This document shows, one piece after another, positions 35,879 through 45,129 of a stretch of DNA of 64,000 nt (its first letter is position 1; every line of letters begins with the position of its first letter). The stretch is taken from the NCBI GenBank assembly GCA_044222395.1, contig JBGANK010000004.1:1-64000 (forward strand), in the 5' to 3' direction. The notes beneath the pieces are model-generated. The model was not told the DNA's origin. It saw only the letters and a list, made by a program, of their open reading frames with translations, and ran no database searches. Origin of the DNA: JAEUMD01 sp044222395. GTDB taxonomy: Bacteria; Pseudomonadota; Alphaproteobacteria; Rhizobiales; Hyphomicrobiaceae. Made by a program: the position numbers and the translations under genes.

Positions 35879-36529
35879 CTATTTTTCGCGCATGAAGGCA
35901 TGCCAGGTGCCATCGGCGCCAATCACGAGTCGGTACCAGGTCCAGCGCTTCGCGGCTCGCATGGCGGTTATGATGTCGGCGGGAACAAGCCGATAAAGAT
36001 CGACTTCCTCGGCCGGCGTCAGCTCTCCGAGGGGACGCTCGGCAAGATAGGGCCAGATGTAGACGCTGTTATTCTCTAGGTCACGGCCGAGCAGGCGGCG
36101 GGCTGGCCCGACCGAAAGCAGGTTGCCCAAGATCGCCAGCATCTGCCGACCGGACTTGTCTGCCGATTGGTCCTTGAGGAAAGCGATCGGATCGTCGACC
36201 TTTTCTGGCGAGAGCGCCGGCGGCAGTTCGTTCCATTCCAACGCCGTACGCAAGTCCTCGATCGCTCCGGAGTTGACCGCCACGTTGATCGCATCGATCA
36301 TCTCGGCCACGGGTCGCGGCAGCTTGGTGGTGTCCAGGCGCCGGTCGAATGCCGCGGCCGGTGTCGCCGTTTGAGTTTTCACGTCAGCAGCGCGGTTTGC
36401 GGGCGCCGGCAACTCGGTCGCGGTCAGCGGTCGATGGACAAGCGCGGACGCCGCCGTTACCAATAAAATGAGACGAATCGTGTGTCGAAAGGCACCACCA
36501 GCGGGAAGAGGATGGGGTCTTGCCATCAT
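35879..36529 (-). CDS. exported protein of unknown function
   Basis: A 216-residue protein starting at ATG 36529, or 36526. It has a signal sequence (HTIRLILLVTAASALVHRPLTA), a proline/alanine-rich mature start and a helical central domain (P-R-P-V-A-E-M-I-D-A-I-N, F-L-K-D-Q-S-A-D-K-S). The end W-T-W-Y-R-L-V-I-G-A-D-G-T-W-H-A-F looks like a compact C-terminal strand pair. The longer open frame upstream is unlikely to be translated. No family is recognised. Confidence 0.7.
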   Translation of the reverse strand: MMARPHPLPAGGAFRHTIRLILLVTAASALVHRPLTATELPAPANRAADVKTQTATPAAAFDRRLDTTKLPRPVAEMIDAINVAVNSGAIEDLRTALEWNELPPALSPEKVDDPIAFLKDQSADKSGRQMLAILGNLLSVGPARRLLGRDLENNSVYIWPYLAERPLGELTPAEEVDLYRLVPADIITAMRAAKRWTWYRLVIGADGTWHAFMREK

Positions 36530-36719
36530 GGTCGCGCACGGGCAGGAAACGCGCTCTGCACTCCGGCTTGCTTCGTGATTTTGGGATGGTGATGGATTGG
36601 CTCGCGGCGTTGATGCACGAAGCTCTTGCAAGTTGTGTCGGGAGGACGGCGCGGGCTCGGCCGATGACTGCCGGCCACCGCGGACCGGGCGTGGCTGGTC
36701 AGCAGGGCGGTGAGGACGC

Positions 36720-37388
36720 ATGCAACTGATCCCGAACCCTTTGATCATACCCGTCGGTCTCGTCATCGGTGTTCTTGTGGCGGCTCCGGTCGGCCCCGTC
36801 AACGTGCTGTGCATCCAAAGGGCGATCGAGCGGGGTTTCTGGGGCGGCGTTGCTGCCGGGATCGGCGCGGTGCTCGGCGATGGCCTGATCGCGCTCTTCG
36901 CAGCGCTTGGCGTCGGAGCCATCTCCGATGCGCTACAGGACTATCGGACGGCCATCCAGATCATCGGCGGACTGGCGCTGGGGGGCTTCGGATTGAAGAT
37001 GTTCCTGGCTGGTCCCAGGGTGGAAATGCTACATCCCAGTCATGCGGAGAACGCGACGCTCAAGGATTTCGCGTGGGACATTCCGCAAACCTTCTTCCTG
37101 ACCATTACGAACCCGGGTGCCATGCTCGGCTTGTTCGCCATCTTCGGTGGCGTCAGTACGTTTGTCGAGGTCAAGAGCCATGTCGATGCCTTGACCATGG
37201 TCGCAGCGATCATGGGAGGCAGCCTGGGGTGGTGGATCCTGCTATCGCACCTGATCGGGCGGATCCGCCACAAGATCGATGGCTCCCGGTTCGGTCATAT
37301 CAACCGGATCGCCGGGCTGGCGCTGCTGATTTTCGGCGGCGTGCTGGTCGGCGAGATGGTGATGAAGCATCTCATCAAGCTCATCTGA
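36720..37388 (+). CDS. LysE family exporter
   Basis: A 222-residue membrane protein with about six helices. It starts at ATG 36720 after GGTGAGGACGC. The LysE/RhtB family signature is in the N-terminal A-A-P-V-G-P-V-N segment and G-A-V-L-G-D helix; N-P-G-A-M-L-G lies near residue 133. Family members export amino acids or related small molecules. The substrate cannot be told here. Confidence 0.88.
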   Translation: MQLIPNPLIIPVGLVIGVLVAAPVGPVNVLCIQRAIERGFWGGVAAGIGAVLGDGLIALFAALGVGAISDALQDYRTAIQIIGGLALGGFGLKMFLAGPRVEMLHPSHAENATLKDFAWDIPQTFFLTITNPGAMLGLFAIFGGVSTFVEVKSHVDALTMVAAIMGGSLGWWILLSHLIGRIRHKIDGSRFGHINRIAGLALLIFGGVLVGEMVMKHLIKLI

Positions 37389-37457
37389 GCGCATGCGCGG
37401 ATTTGCGTGCGCTGGATCGGGGTTGCGGTGTCCAGGTAATTGGCGCGACTGCCGCGG

Positions 37458-37706
37458 CTACTGGCGGGTCTGCACCATGGTGAACTCGCCCATGCGGACG
37501 CGGCGTTCAAGGCCGCTGGCGAGCTTGGCGACGGCCTCTTCGCCGTAGATGTCAATGAGATCGCTCAGTGCTGTAAAGAGCGCCGCGTAGGCCATCATCT
37601 CAGGAGCGACGCCGGTTTCCTCACCTTCGTCCCATGCGGCAAGGATGAGCCGCAGAGCCTGCATGCTCTCTTCACTCTGGTCGGCAAACTCGACAAATGA
37701 CGCCAC
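37458..37706 (-). CDS. small conserved hypothetical protein
   Basis: An 82-residue helical protein. The start is GTG 37706, preceded by GGGGGAAG at 4-base spacing. The content is acidic with E-S-M-Q-A-L-R-L-I-L-A-A-W-D-E-G and A-Y-A-A-L-F-T-A-L-S-D-L. Homologues seem frequent in Rhizobiales without a known role. It lies convergent with LysE. Confidence 0.7.
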   Translation of the reverse strand: MASFVEFADQSEESMQALRLILAAWDEGEETGVAPEMMAYAALFTALSDLIDIYGEEAVAKLASGLERRVRMGEFTMVQTRQ

Positions 37707-38046
37707 GATACTTCCCCCATACTTGGACGGCTCATTCCGTGACGGCACTTCTACTCGGCGCCGTGAGGAGAGCTTGCTTTAGACCGCCGTGTTGCTGCTG
37801 ATGTGCTCCAAGCCATCGCGCGGATGCTGCTGTCGCTCAAAATCTGCTCGAATGCAATCGAAGAACGACCCCAACGCCCTTCGCTGGCGACGGTGTGTCT
37901 AACACGTTTCCTCAAGGGGCGTGTTAAGGCGCGTCCTTCATTGTGAATCTTCGCGCATTGGCGTGTCGGAAGGCGCAATCCTGCCCGCAAACAGATCTGG
38001 TTGATCTCGCAATTGGCACTTCGCTGCTGCACACCATGTGTGTTGG
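37707..38046. other. 340-base stretch without a supported gene
   Basis: Flanked by two minus-strand genes. The left end should hold the promoter of the small hypothetical gene. I saw no hairpin or repeat worth naming. Confidence 0.45.
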
Positions 38047-38499
38047 TCACGGATTTGTTGCAACGAGTCCGTCGGCGATCTGGGCGCCTTCCGCCAGGAA
38101 GCGATCGATGGCAGCACGGGCGGAGGGTGTGCAGATATTGTAGGTGCGCGAATAGCTGCGGTAACCCTGATTGAAGCTACGCGTCAGGCGCGAGCGACGG
38201 ATCGCGGTGGTGCCTTCCGCCTTGATCAGTTCCTGCATGGTGTCGCGCCAGAACTGTCCCTCGCCGGCGCCGCACAGCTCGCGCAAATAATGGATAGAGC
38301 CGAGCAGCTCGGCGAGACGCAGCAGCTTGGTGTCGTAGGGGCGGCTGTCGGCGGAGGGTGCGGACGGGGCCGTTGCCGAAGGCGGCTGTGCGGCAGCGAG
38401 TGGTGTCGCAATGGCGATCAGCGTAAGGCAGGCGATCGCCGCGAACGCCAGGGCGCTCCATGTGTGCGGTCGTTTTGCATCTGATTTCGGCTCGGGCAT
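38047..38499 (-). CDS. TIGR02301 family exported protein
   Basis: A 150-residue protein with a signal peptide (ALAFAAIACLTLIAIATPLAAA). The mature part matches the TIGR02301 family: L-L-R-L-A-E-L-L-G-S-I-H-Y-L-R-E-L-C, then W-R-D-T-M-Q-E-L-I and F-N-Q-G-Y-R-S-Y-S-R-T-Y. Two cysteines could form a periplasmic disulphide. The family is nearly restricted to Rhizobiales and has no assigned function. Confidence 0.88.
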   Translation of the reverse strand: MPEPKSDAKRPHTWSALAFAAIACLTLIAIATPLAAAQPPSATAPSAPSADSRPYDTKLLRLAELLGSIHYLRELCGAGEGQFWRDTMQELIKAEGTTAIRRSRLTRSFNQGYRSYSRTYNICTPSARAAIDRFLAEGAQIADGLVATNP

Positions 38500-38674
38500 G
38501 TCGCAATCAAGGTGGAGGCGTCCGGGTGCGTTTACTCAGGCCTGCTCTAGCACCGATTCCGGGCAAGGGCACGACGTTGATGACGGGTTGTGTGCAGCGA
38601 TTGTGAAATGTTGCCCGCTTCCGCCGGGCGATCTGGGGATTTGAGCACTCGATGATGGGCCGCGACGCCGGTCT

Positions 38675-39142
38675 TCACGGCGCGGGCGCGCTCGAACGGA
38701 GCAGTGCTGCCGCACCGGCAATGAGGTCGGCGAGGTCGGCGGTCAGGGTCCGCTCGTGCAGCAAGGCGAGAGGAACGAATTCCGCTTCTGCGGCGTCGCT
38801 GGCGGCGACCGGCGTGTCGGTATCGCTGGCGGTACCCATGAACACCGAGATCTCATAGCTGGCCATGCCGCCACCGAGCCCAGCAGGGACCACTACGCCG
38901 TGTGTCGTAAGGGCTGTAAGCGATGTGGCCGTCAAACCGGTTTCCTCGCGCAGCTCGCGGTGCGCTGCCTCGAGCGGCGTTTCGCCTGTCGCGAGGTGAC
39001 CGCCCGGAGCGCTCCAAAGCCCGGTGTTGGCACCTCCAGCGCGCTTGATCAGAAGCACGTCATCGCCACGGAACAACAGCACGCTAGCCGCTTTCACGGG
39101 CGCATCAGCGTGGGCTGGCTGGTTGTGAGCGGAAGCGGTCAT
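38675..39142 (-). CDS. NUDIX hydrolase
   Basis: A 155-residue NUDIX enzyme. The Nudix box runs from about 48 to 70 (G-G-H-L-A-T-G-E, then R-E-L-R-E-E-T-G-L) and keeps all metal-binding residues. Such enzymes cleave nucleoside diphosphate derivatives. The gene is divergent from the SRAP gene, with 69 bases between starts, so they may share a regulatory region. Confidence 0.92.
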   Translation of the reverse strand: MTASAHNQPAHADAPVKAASVLLFRGDDVLLIKRAGGANTGLWSAPGGHLATGETPLEAAHRELREETGLTATSLTALTTHGVVVPAGLGGGMASYEISVFMGTASDTDTPVAASDAAEAEFVPLALLHERTLTADLADLIAGAAALLRSSAPAP

Positions 39143-39211
39143 GCTATCGTACCTTCACCCGTTGCGACGCCCGGCATGGCTCGGCAAAACACGCTGAAGC
39201 GGATTTCGTCC

Positions 39212-39889
39212 ATGTGCTCTCGCTACTCGCTGACGTCGCCGCCGGAGGCTGTTCGCAGCTACTTCGGCACATTCAATCTCGAGGAATTCCCGCCGCGCTA
39301 CAACATTGCGCCGACGCAGCCGGTGCTGATCGTGCGCAACTCGGCCCGACACGAGCGGGAAATGATGCTGGTACGGTGGGGGCTGATCCCGTCGTGGGTG
39401 AAAGATCCGGGTGAATTTTCCACTCTCATCAACGCGCGGGCGGAAACGGCGAGCGAGAAGCCTTCGTTTCGGGCGTCGATGCGGCATCGCCGCTGCCTCG
39501 TTCCTACCGACGGTTTTTATGAATGGACCGGGTCCAAGGGAGAAAAGCAGCCGCATCTGATCCGGCCCAAGGGCGGCGGCCTGATGGCCATGGCGGGCAT
39601 CTACGAGCATTGGCTGGGGGCCGACGGCAGCGAGATCGAGACGATGGCGATCCTGACGGTTGCCGCTAACGCGACCATGCGGGCCATTCACGACCGCATG
39701 CCGGCGATCCTGCCGCCGGAGGCGTTCGCCATGTGGCTCGATTGCCGGTCAGGGTCGGCGGACCTCGCTCCGGCGCTGCTGGTTCCAGCGCCCGCCCGGC
39801 TCTTGGAGATCGTGCCGGTCAATCGTCGGCTCAACAACCCGCGCAACGAGGGGCCCGCGGTGCAGCAGCCGCCCGAAGTCGCCTCCTGA
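39212..39889 (+). CDS. yedK: SOS response-associated peptidase (SRAP/YedK family)
   Basis: A 225-residue SRAP protein that shields abasic sites in single-stranded DNA by covalent bonding. ATG 39212 is fixed by the family's need for a cysteine at position 2: the protein begins M-C-S-R-Y-S. Other conserved segments are R-Y-N-I-A-P-T-Q, W-G-L-I-P-S-W, I-N-A-R-A-E-T and C-L-V-P-T-D-G-F-Y-E-W, and the His in the T-M-R-A-I-H-D-R-M-P motif. Confidence 0.96.
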   Translation: MCSRYSLTSPPEAVRSYFGTFNLEEFPPRYNIAPTQPVLIVRNSARHEREMMLVRWGLIPSWVKDPGEFSTLINARAETASEKPSFRASMRHRRCLVPTDGFYEWTGSKGEKQPHLIRPKGGGLMAMAGIYEHWLGADGSEIETMAILTVAANATMRAIHDRMPAILPPEAFAMWLDCRSGSADLAPALLVPAPARLLEIVPVNRRLNNPRNEGPAVQQPPEVAS

Positions 39890-40227
39890 ATATCGGTCAA
39901 TTTCATCGCGCAGCTTGGTCTTATTCAGACGAAACATGTGCTCAAGCGTGAAAGACAATGAACTTGCAAGTATGTCATAAGTCGTCAGTCGGAGCCTAAC
40001 AGCGGCAAACCCCTCGCCGGGTGAGGTCACATTCGTTATGGTGCCGATGTCAGGACGTTGCCGTTTTGACGGTGTATGTGGAGTTCGGACGAAGCTCGGT
40101 GCCCACTTGGCGACAGTTGTAAGCGCTGTGTGCGGCTTCTTGGTTGGAGCTGGCTGGTCCGTTGGCGGTTGTAGCGAGTCTTGTAGCGGTTCCGCGGTGG
40201 CACGATCGCGGACCAGGGAGTAGCGCG
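39890..40227. other. 338-base stretch without a supported gene
   Basis: Probably the promoter region of the Clp-N/coiled-coil gene. No convincing small gene or hairpin was found. Confidence 0.45.
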
Positions 40228-42153
40228 ATGGGATACAGGGGCCACGATCTCGATTTGAGGACGCCGCAGACATGGCGCGCCTCGTCCAGTGAAGCGGCGA
40301 GCGGTGGCAGGAGCTACAACGGGCCCAACCCAACGCAGGGCTATAGCAACGAGCAGGAAATCCCTATCTGGGTCGACGATACGGTGCTCGCATGCTGCAA
40401 CCACGCTTTCGACGTGGCGCTCGCGCATGGCTCCGGCGAGGTGCGCGTCGAGCATCTGCTGCACGCGCTGACCCGCATCGATGATGCGGCCGACATTCTC
40501 GAAGCAAACGGCATCCGCGCGGCGTCGCTCAGGCGCGAGACGGCAACGGTGATCGCCAGCGAGATTCCTGTCACGCTGACGAACGGTTCGACGACGCCAC
40601 GGCGCGCCGACAGCTTCGAGGAAGTGCTGCGGTTGGCGGCGGCTCATTCCTATCAGCGCAACCAACCGGTCGGAGTCGACGATCTGTTGCACGTGTTCTT
40701 GGAGCTGCGTCCGGCGATCCGCGGGCTCGAATTCATCGAACGCCATCTGGTTGGGCGGCGTCACGAACGCGTCGAACGGCCAATGCCGGCATTCCGCGCG
40801 GCGCCGCCGGCCTATGTGCCGCCGCCGTCCTACGCGCCGCCACCAACCTATTCGCAGCCGCCGCCGATGGAACCGCATCCCTACGAGATCCGCGAGCGCT
40901 TCCGGCGGCCCACAGGCAGGTTTTTTGTCAACGACCCGGCTTTTGCGCGGCCATCGCTGCCGAACGCGGCTGCCGATACGGTGCAGGCTGCAACCGACAA
41001 CCTGCAGAACTCGCGCCTGGATGTGCTGGAGCAGATGGTGCGCACCATCTCCAGCCAGATCGCCGGCCAGCGCGACGATGCCGATCGCTTCTCGGGCGGG
41101 CTGTTCGATCGGCTGCAGAGTCTGGAAACACTGGTGTCCTCGCGTCCGGACGGAGGCGGTGGCAGCAGCATCGAGCAATTGCTGGGGCGGCTCGACGACC
41201 TCGACGAGAGGCTGCGGGGCGGCTCGCATTCCGACGTCTTCCTGGTGCCGGTGATGGAGCGGCTCGCTGCGATCGAGAAGCGGCTTGGTGATGGTCTGAA
41301 CGCCGGATTGGTCGAGATCGATTTCAGCAAGGTCGAGCAGCGTCTGGGCGCAATCGAGAGCCAACTGGCAACCCGCGTCAACGAAACGGTCTCGGGACTT
41401 TCACAGAAGTTCGCCGAGATGGAGCGCAAAGTGGATTTCGGCGACATCTCCGGCCGGCTTGAGCTGATCGAGGAGGCGCTGCTCGGGCGCGACAAGGAAG
41501 TGTCGGGCGACATTGACGGGCGGATGCGCGATCTGGCGGAGACAGTATCTCTGCAGCATACGACGCTGGAGGATACGCGCGCCGCACTGACGTCCGACGT
41601 GCGCGAGGTCAGTGCAACGCTCAACGACCACGGATCGCGCATCGCCAGCACGGCAGAAAGCCTGGGCGAGTTGGTACGCGCGGTAGAAAGCTTGCGGGAC
41701 GAGGAACGCAATACGGTTTCGCAGGTGGCAAATCTGCTCAACGGCTACCGCGGCGAAGTGCAGGGCTTCGTCGCGAAGACGAACGAGTCGCACGCGGTGC
41801 ACAACAAGGAGCTCAAGGAAGTGCATGACGCACTCATGAAGCTCAACGCCAACCAGCACACGCTGGCCGGCTCGATCGACCAGTGGCGCACCGACGGGTC
41901 GGGCGACCTTGCCGTGATCGCGGCGCGCATGGAGAGCCTGGAGCGCGAGGCGGGCCGGCCAATGGCGCTGCTGACCACGCTGTCAGACAACATGGAGAAC
42001 ATGCACCGGCTGACGGTTGAGCGATATCACCGGCGCAACCGCCTCTGGTACTGGCTGTTTGGCACCGACGACTGGGTCGCTGCGAGCTGGCCGTCGCAGG
42101 CGAGCCGGATCGAGGCGGAGCGGGCGGCTCTGCGGCAGGCAACCCGAGGTTGA
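40228..42153 (+). CDS. Clp-N-domain protein with a long coiled coil, no ATPase
   Basis: A 641-residue protein; ATG 40228 follows GGGAG. Residues about 45-190 hold a double Clp-N-like repeat: V-E-H-L-L-H-A-L with A-A-D-I-L-E-A-N-G, then F-E-E-V-L-R-L-A-A-A-H-S and V-D-D-L-L-H-V-F-L. A Pro/Tyr-rich linker (P-P-S-Y-A-P-P-P) follows. From about 250 to 610 the sequence is heptad-like helix (R-L-A-A-I-E-K-R-L, Q-R-L-G-A-I-E-S-Q-L). The tail ends W-Y-W-L-F-G-T-D-D-W. No Walker motif and no membrane helix are present. It could be a scaffold or a Clp-substrate adaptor. Confidence 0.8.
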   Translation: MGYRGHDLDLRTPQTWRASSSEAASGGRSYNGPNPTQGYSNEQEIPIWVDDTVLACCNHAFDVALAHGSGEVRVEHLLHALTRIDDAADILEANGIRAASLRRETATVIASEIPVTLTNGSTTPRRADSFEEVLRLAAAHSYQRNQPVGVDDLLHVFLELRPAIRGLEFIERHLVGRRHERVERPMPAFRAAPPAYVPPPSYAPPPTYSQPPPMEPHPYEIRERFRRPTGRFFVNDPAFARPSLPNAAADTVQAATDNLQNSRLDVLEQMVRTISSQIAGQRDDADRFSGGLFDRLQSLETLVSSRPDGGGGSSIEQLLGRLDDLDERLRGGSHSDVFLVPVMERLAAIEKRLGDGLNAGLVEIDFSKVEQRLGAIESQLATRVNETVSGLSQKFAEMERKVDFGDISGRLELIEEALLGRDKEVSGDIDGRMRDLAETVSLQHTTLEDTRAALTSDVREVSATLNDHGSRIASTAESLGELVRAVESLRDEERNTVSQVANLLNGYRGEVQGFVAKTNESHAVHNKELKEVHDALMKLNANQHTLAGSIDQWRTDGSGDLAVIAARMESLEREAGRPMALLTTLSDNMENMHRLTVERYHRRNRLWYWLFGTDDWVAASWPSQASRIEAERAALRQATRG

Positions 42154-42320
42154 TGCGACGCCGATAGCGGGTGCGCGGCGGCCTGATCCTCGCGCACAAG
42201 CTTAATTAATCCTTGGCAATTCCTCTTCGACTTCAACATGCTGGCATACCACGAGTTCACGTTTACTCGCTATGCTGATGAGTGGAGCCACGCGGTTGGT
42301 TCGTGAAGTAGAGGGCGGCC

Positions 42321-43112
42321 ATGGGTTCGCAGTTGCAGCTTGCGTGCGAAAATGCGCAGATCGTCGTGCTGGTGGCCGGCGGCTCGCTGGCATGGTCGGT
42401 GGTCAATGGCCTTGTACAAAGGCTCGGGCCGGTGACGGTTATCGAAGAGCCATCAGAGACGAAGGGCGAGATCATACGCCGCCGGTTGCGGCTGGTCGGG
42501 CCGGTTGCGACAGCGGGGCAGATTGCGTTCGGGTTGTTGCGGCGGATCACCGCGAAGTTCTCAAAGGACCGGATCGAAGAAATTCGGCTGCGGCACGGAC
42601 TAAATCCATATCGGCCCGATGGCATCGCGGTTCACCGCGTACCATCGCTGAATTCGGAAGAGGCGCGCGCCCTGTTGCGGCGGCTGGCACCCAAGGCGAT
42701 CGCCGTCTACGGCACGCGAGTCCTGTCCCGGCAGACGTTGGCGGCGGTCGACGCGCCGTTCATCAATTATCATGCCGGCATCAATCCGAAGTATCGCGGG
42801 CAGCATCCCGCTTACTGGGCGCTGGCTGCCGATGATATGGAGCTGGCGGGCGTCACGGTGCATCTGGTCGACGCCGGCGTCGATACGGGTGATGTGCTCT
42901 ACCAGGAGCGCGTCGCGTTCGCGCCCTGCGACAACATCACGACCTATCAGACGCTTCAGGCGGTAACGGGCATTCCACTCTTCGCGAGAGCTTTGGAAGA
43001 TGCGCTGGCTGGTCGACTGCAGGGGCACGTTGTCAACCTGCCGTCGAGAACCTATCTGCCGCCGACCATTTGGCGGTATCTCTGGAACGGCTTCAGCAAG
43101 TGCGTCTGGTAG
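42321..43112 (+). CDS. formyltransferase-family protein
   Basis: A 263-residue protein with a C-terminal formyltransferase fold. Motifs are F-I-N-Y-H-A-G-I-N-P-K-Y-R-G-Q-H-P (catalytic Asn and His region) and H-L-V-D-A-G-V-D-T-G-D-V-L (catalytic Asp). The N-terminal 90 residues differ from purN and fmt. It resembles stand-alone sugar N-formyltransferases or PurN-like enzymes. The folate cofactor is expected from the family; the substrate is unknown. It is convergent with the FAD oxidase gene. Confidence 0.8.
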   Translation: MGSQLQLACENAQIVVLVAGGSLAWSVVNGLVQRLGPVTVIEEPSETKGEIIRRRLRLVGPVATAGQIAFGLLRRITAKFSKDRIEEIRLRHGLNPYRPDGIAVHRVPSLNSEEARALLRRLAPKAIAVYGTRVLSRQTLAAVDAPFINYHAGINPKYRGQHPAYWALAADDMELAGVTVHLVDAGVDTGDVLYQERVAFAPCDNITTYQTLQAVTGIPLFARALEDALAGRLQGHVVNLPSRTYLPPTIWRYLWNGFSKCVW

Positions 43113-43162
43113 GCGGGCGCCGGCCTTATGCGGGACGGTCAGATGGGAACCGCCGGCGGAGT

Positions 43163-44608
43163 TCAGATCAGCTTGCCCGGATTGAGTATCCCCAGAGGGT
43201 CGAGAGCCAGCTTGATCCGACGCATCATGTCGATCTCGACGGCACTCTTGACGTGATGCAGCTCGGCGCGCTTCATGCGGCCGATGCCGTGCTCGGCGGA
43301 AATCGAGCCGTCCATGCTGACGACGAGGGCGTGAACGTTGTTGGCGATTTCCTCCCACAGATCGAGAAACGCTGCCTTGTTCATGCCGATCGGCTGGGTG
43401 ATGTTGTAGTGCACGTTACCATCGCCAAAATGACCGAACGGTACCGGCCGCGCGCCCGGGCATAGCGATTCGACGAGCTCATCGGCACGGTGAATGAACT
43501 CGGGAATCGCTGAAGGTGCGACGGAGATATCGTGCTTGATCGAGCCGCCTTCGTGCTTTTGCGCGTCGGACATTTCCTCGCGCAAACGCCAGAAGTCCTT
43601 GGCCTGCTGAAGCGACTGGGCGATTGCTGCGTCTGCAACGATGCCACTTTCGATCGCTTCGCCCAGCAGCTGCAGCAAGGTATCGCCGGCGCGGCCGTCA
43701 GCTTCAGGCGATGAGATCTCGATCAACACCGACCACGGCGGGATGTCGTGGAACGGGCTTCGCACGCCTTCGACATGGCGGACGCCGATCTCAACGCCGG
43801 TCTGGCAGATAAATTCGAAGGCGGTGAGTTGCGACCCCGCTGCGGATTCGGCGCGTTTGAACAATTCCAGCACGTGATCAAGCTCATGCAAAGCAGCGAA
43901 GGCGGTGGCCTTCTCGGCGGGCCGCGCGAACAGTTTCAAGGCTGCCGCCGTGATGACGCCAAGTGTACCCTCAGAGCCGATGAAGAGATCCCTCAAATCG
44001 TAGCCGGTGTTGTCCTTCTTCAGCGTCTTCAGCGACGACCAGACGCGTCCGTCGGCCAGCACTACTTCGAGGCCGAGCGCCAATGCGCGCGCATTGCCAT
44101 AGGCCAGCACGTTGACGCCGCCGGCGTTGGTGGCGAGGTTGCCGCCGATCTGGCAGCTGCCTTCGGCGGCGAGGCTCAAGGGAAAGAGGCGTCCTGTTGC
44201 CTCGGCGGCGGCCTGCACGTTGGCGAGAGGAACGCCGGCCTCGACGATCATCGACTGTCCTGCCGGGTCGACGTGGCGGATGCGGTTCAAGCGGGAGACG
44301 GACAGGACGACGTCGCGGCCGTCCTCGTAAGGGATCTGGCCGCCGACGAGGCCGGTATTGCCGGCCTGCGGGACGATGCCGATGCGAGCCTCGTTGGCAA
44401 GGGTCAGAATGCGCGAGACTTCTTCGGTCGTGCCCGGGCGCAGCACCAGCGGCGTCTTGCCGACATAGCGGTCGCGCCATTCCTTGAGATAGGGCGCCTG
44501 GGACTGCGGATCGAGCAGCGCATTGCCCGCACCGACGATGCCGATGAAGCGCATGATGAGGTCGGGTGTCGGTGCATTGAGCGGAGCAGCGTCGGCGGGG
44601 CGGCTCAT
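43163..44608 (-). CDS. FAD-linked oxidase (GlcD/D-lactate dehydrogenase type)
   Basis: A 481-residue flavoenzyme with FAD_binding_4 then FAD-oxidase C domains. Motifs are L-V-L-R-P-G-T-T-E-E-V, the FAD-binding V-P-Q-A-G-N-T-G-L-V-G-G and G-S-C-Q-I-G-G-N-L-A-T-N-A-G-G. The C-terminal part has S-V-A-P-S-A-I-P and a substrate-binding H-F-G-D-G-N-V-H-Y. The end has E-H-G-I-G. Such enzymes oxidise 2-hydroxy acids (D-lactate, glycolate, D-2-hydroxyglutarate). A 12-G tract lies 53 bases upstream of its ATG. Confidence 0.93.
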   Translation of the reverse strand: MSRPADAAPLNAPTPDLIMRFIGIVGAGNALLDPQSQAPYLKEWRDRYVGKTPLVLRPGTTEEVSRILTLANEARIGIVPQAGNTGLVGGQIPYEDGRDVVLSVSRLNRIRHVDPAGQSMIVEAGVPLANVQAAAEATGRLFPLSLAAEGSCQIGGNLATNAGGVNVLAYGNARALALGLEVVLADGRVWSSLKTLKKDNTGYDLRDLFIGSEGTLGVITAAALKLFARPAEKATAFAALHELDHVLELFKRAESAAGSQLTAFEFICQTGVEIGVRHVEGVRSPFHDIPPWSVLIEISSPEADGRAGDTLLQLLGEAIESGIVADAAIAQSLQQAKDFWRLREEMSDAQKHEGGSIKHDISVAPSAIPEFIHRADELVESLCPGARPVPFGHFGDGNVHYNITQPIGMNKAAFLDLWEEIANNVHALVVSMDGSISAEHGIGRMKRAELHHVKSAVEIDMMRRIKLALDPLGILNPGKLI

Positions 44609-44660
44609 ATCGTGTCTCCCGCCGTTCGGCGACTTCGTTTCGCAGCGATTACAGGTGTCC

Positions 44661-44672
44661 GGGGGGGGGGGG
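44661..44672. repeat. 12-base G homopolymer
   Basis: Twelve Gs in a row in the upstream region of the FAD oxidase gene. It lies 53-64 bases before the start codon and could influence promoter spacing if its length varies. The rest of the gap 44609-44945 shows no supported gene. Confidence 0.9.
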
Positions 44673-44945
44673 CGACGACTTGCGGGTTGAGGTGCGCTGT
44701 TGCGTCAACCCCAAACCCGGCAAGGCATCTGATCGTGATCAAGGCGGGGGAACGTTTGCGCGATCTCGGCCGAGGAATCAAGCAGTCGAGAAGCGAAACC
44801 GGCGTGAGCCGGGGTGGCCGCGACAACGCGTCTTGGCAGCGGCCGCTGCGGTGCTGCGCTTGCGATGCGAGGACGGTGCGCTCGCAATCGAGGTTGTTCG
44901 TGCGGCGTGAGCTTGTCGAAGGCTGGAGCGCGTGTGGTGCAACTC

Positions 44946-44980
44946 AAAAGGGGGCGCGAGGCAGTGTGGCCGCCTCGCGC
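44946..44980 (-). terminator. terminator of the 45-residue membrane protein gene
   Basis: GCGCGAGGC pairs exactly with GCCTCGCGC around a 9-base loop. On the minus strand it is followed by CCCTTTTG, and it starts 11 bases after the gene's stop. Confidence 0.8.
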
Positions 44981-44991
44981 GATCGATTGGT

Positions 44992-45129
44992 CTAGTTCTG
45001 GCTGGCTGCGCGCTGTTTCGGCTGCTCGTCGCGGCAACCGTAGAAGCGGCTGGCGATGTAGACGAGGCCCAACGCAGCCAACATTCCGAGCGGAACGACC
45101 ATGGTTCCGATCACTGTGGTGAGGCTCAT
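44992..45129 (-). CDS. 45-residue single-helix membrane protein
   Basis: ATG 45129 is preceded by AAGGAGATGAA, an excellent ribosome site, and the stop is followed by a strong hairpin. The protein has one hydrophobic helix (residues 6-28, T-M-V-V-P-L-G-M-L-A-A-L-G-L-V-Y) and a short polar tail with one Cys and a basic stretch. No homologue is recognised, but the signals around it indicate a real transcription unit. Confidence 0.8.
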   Translation of the reverse strand: MSLTTVIGTMVVPLGMLAALGLVYIASRFYGCRDEQPKQRAASQN

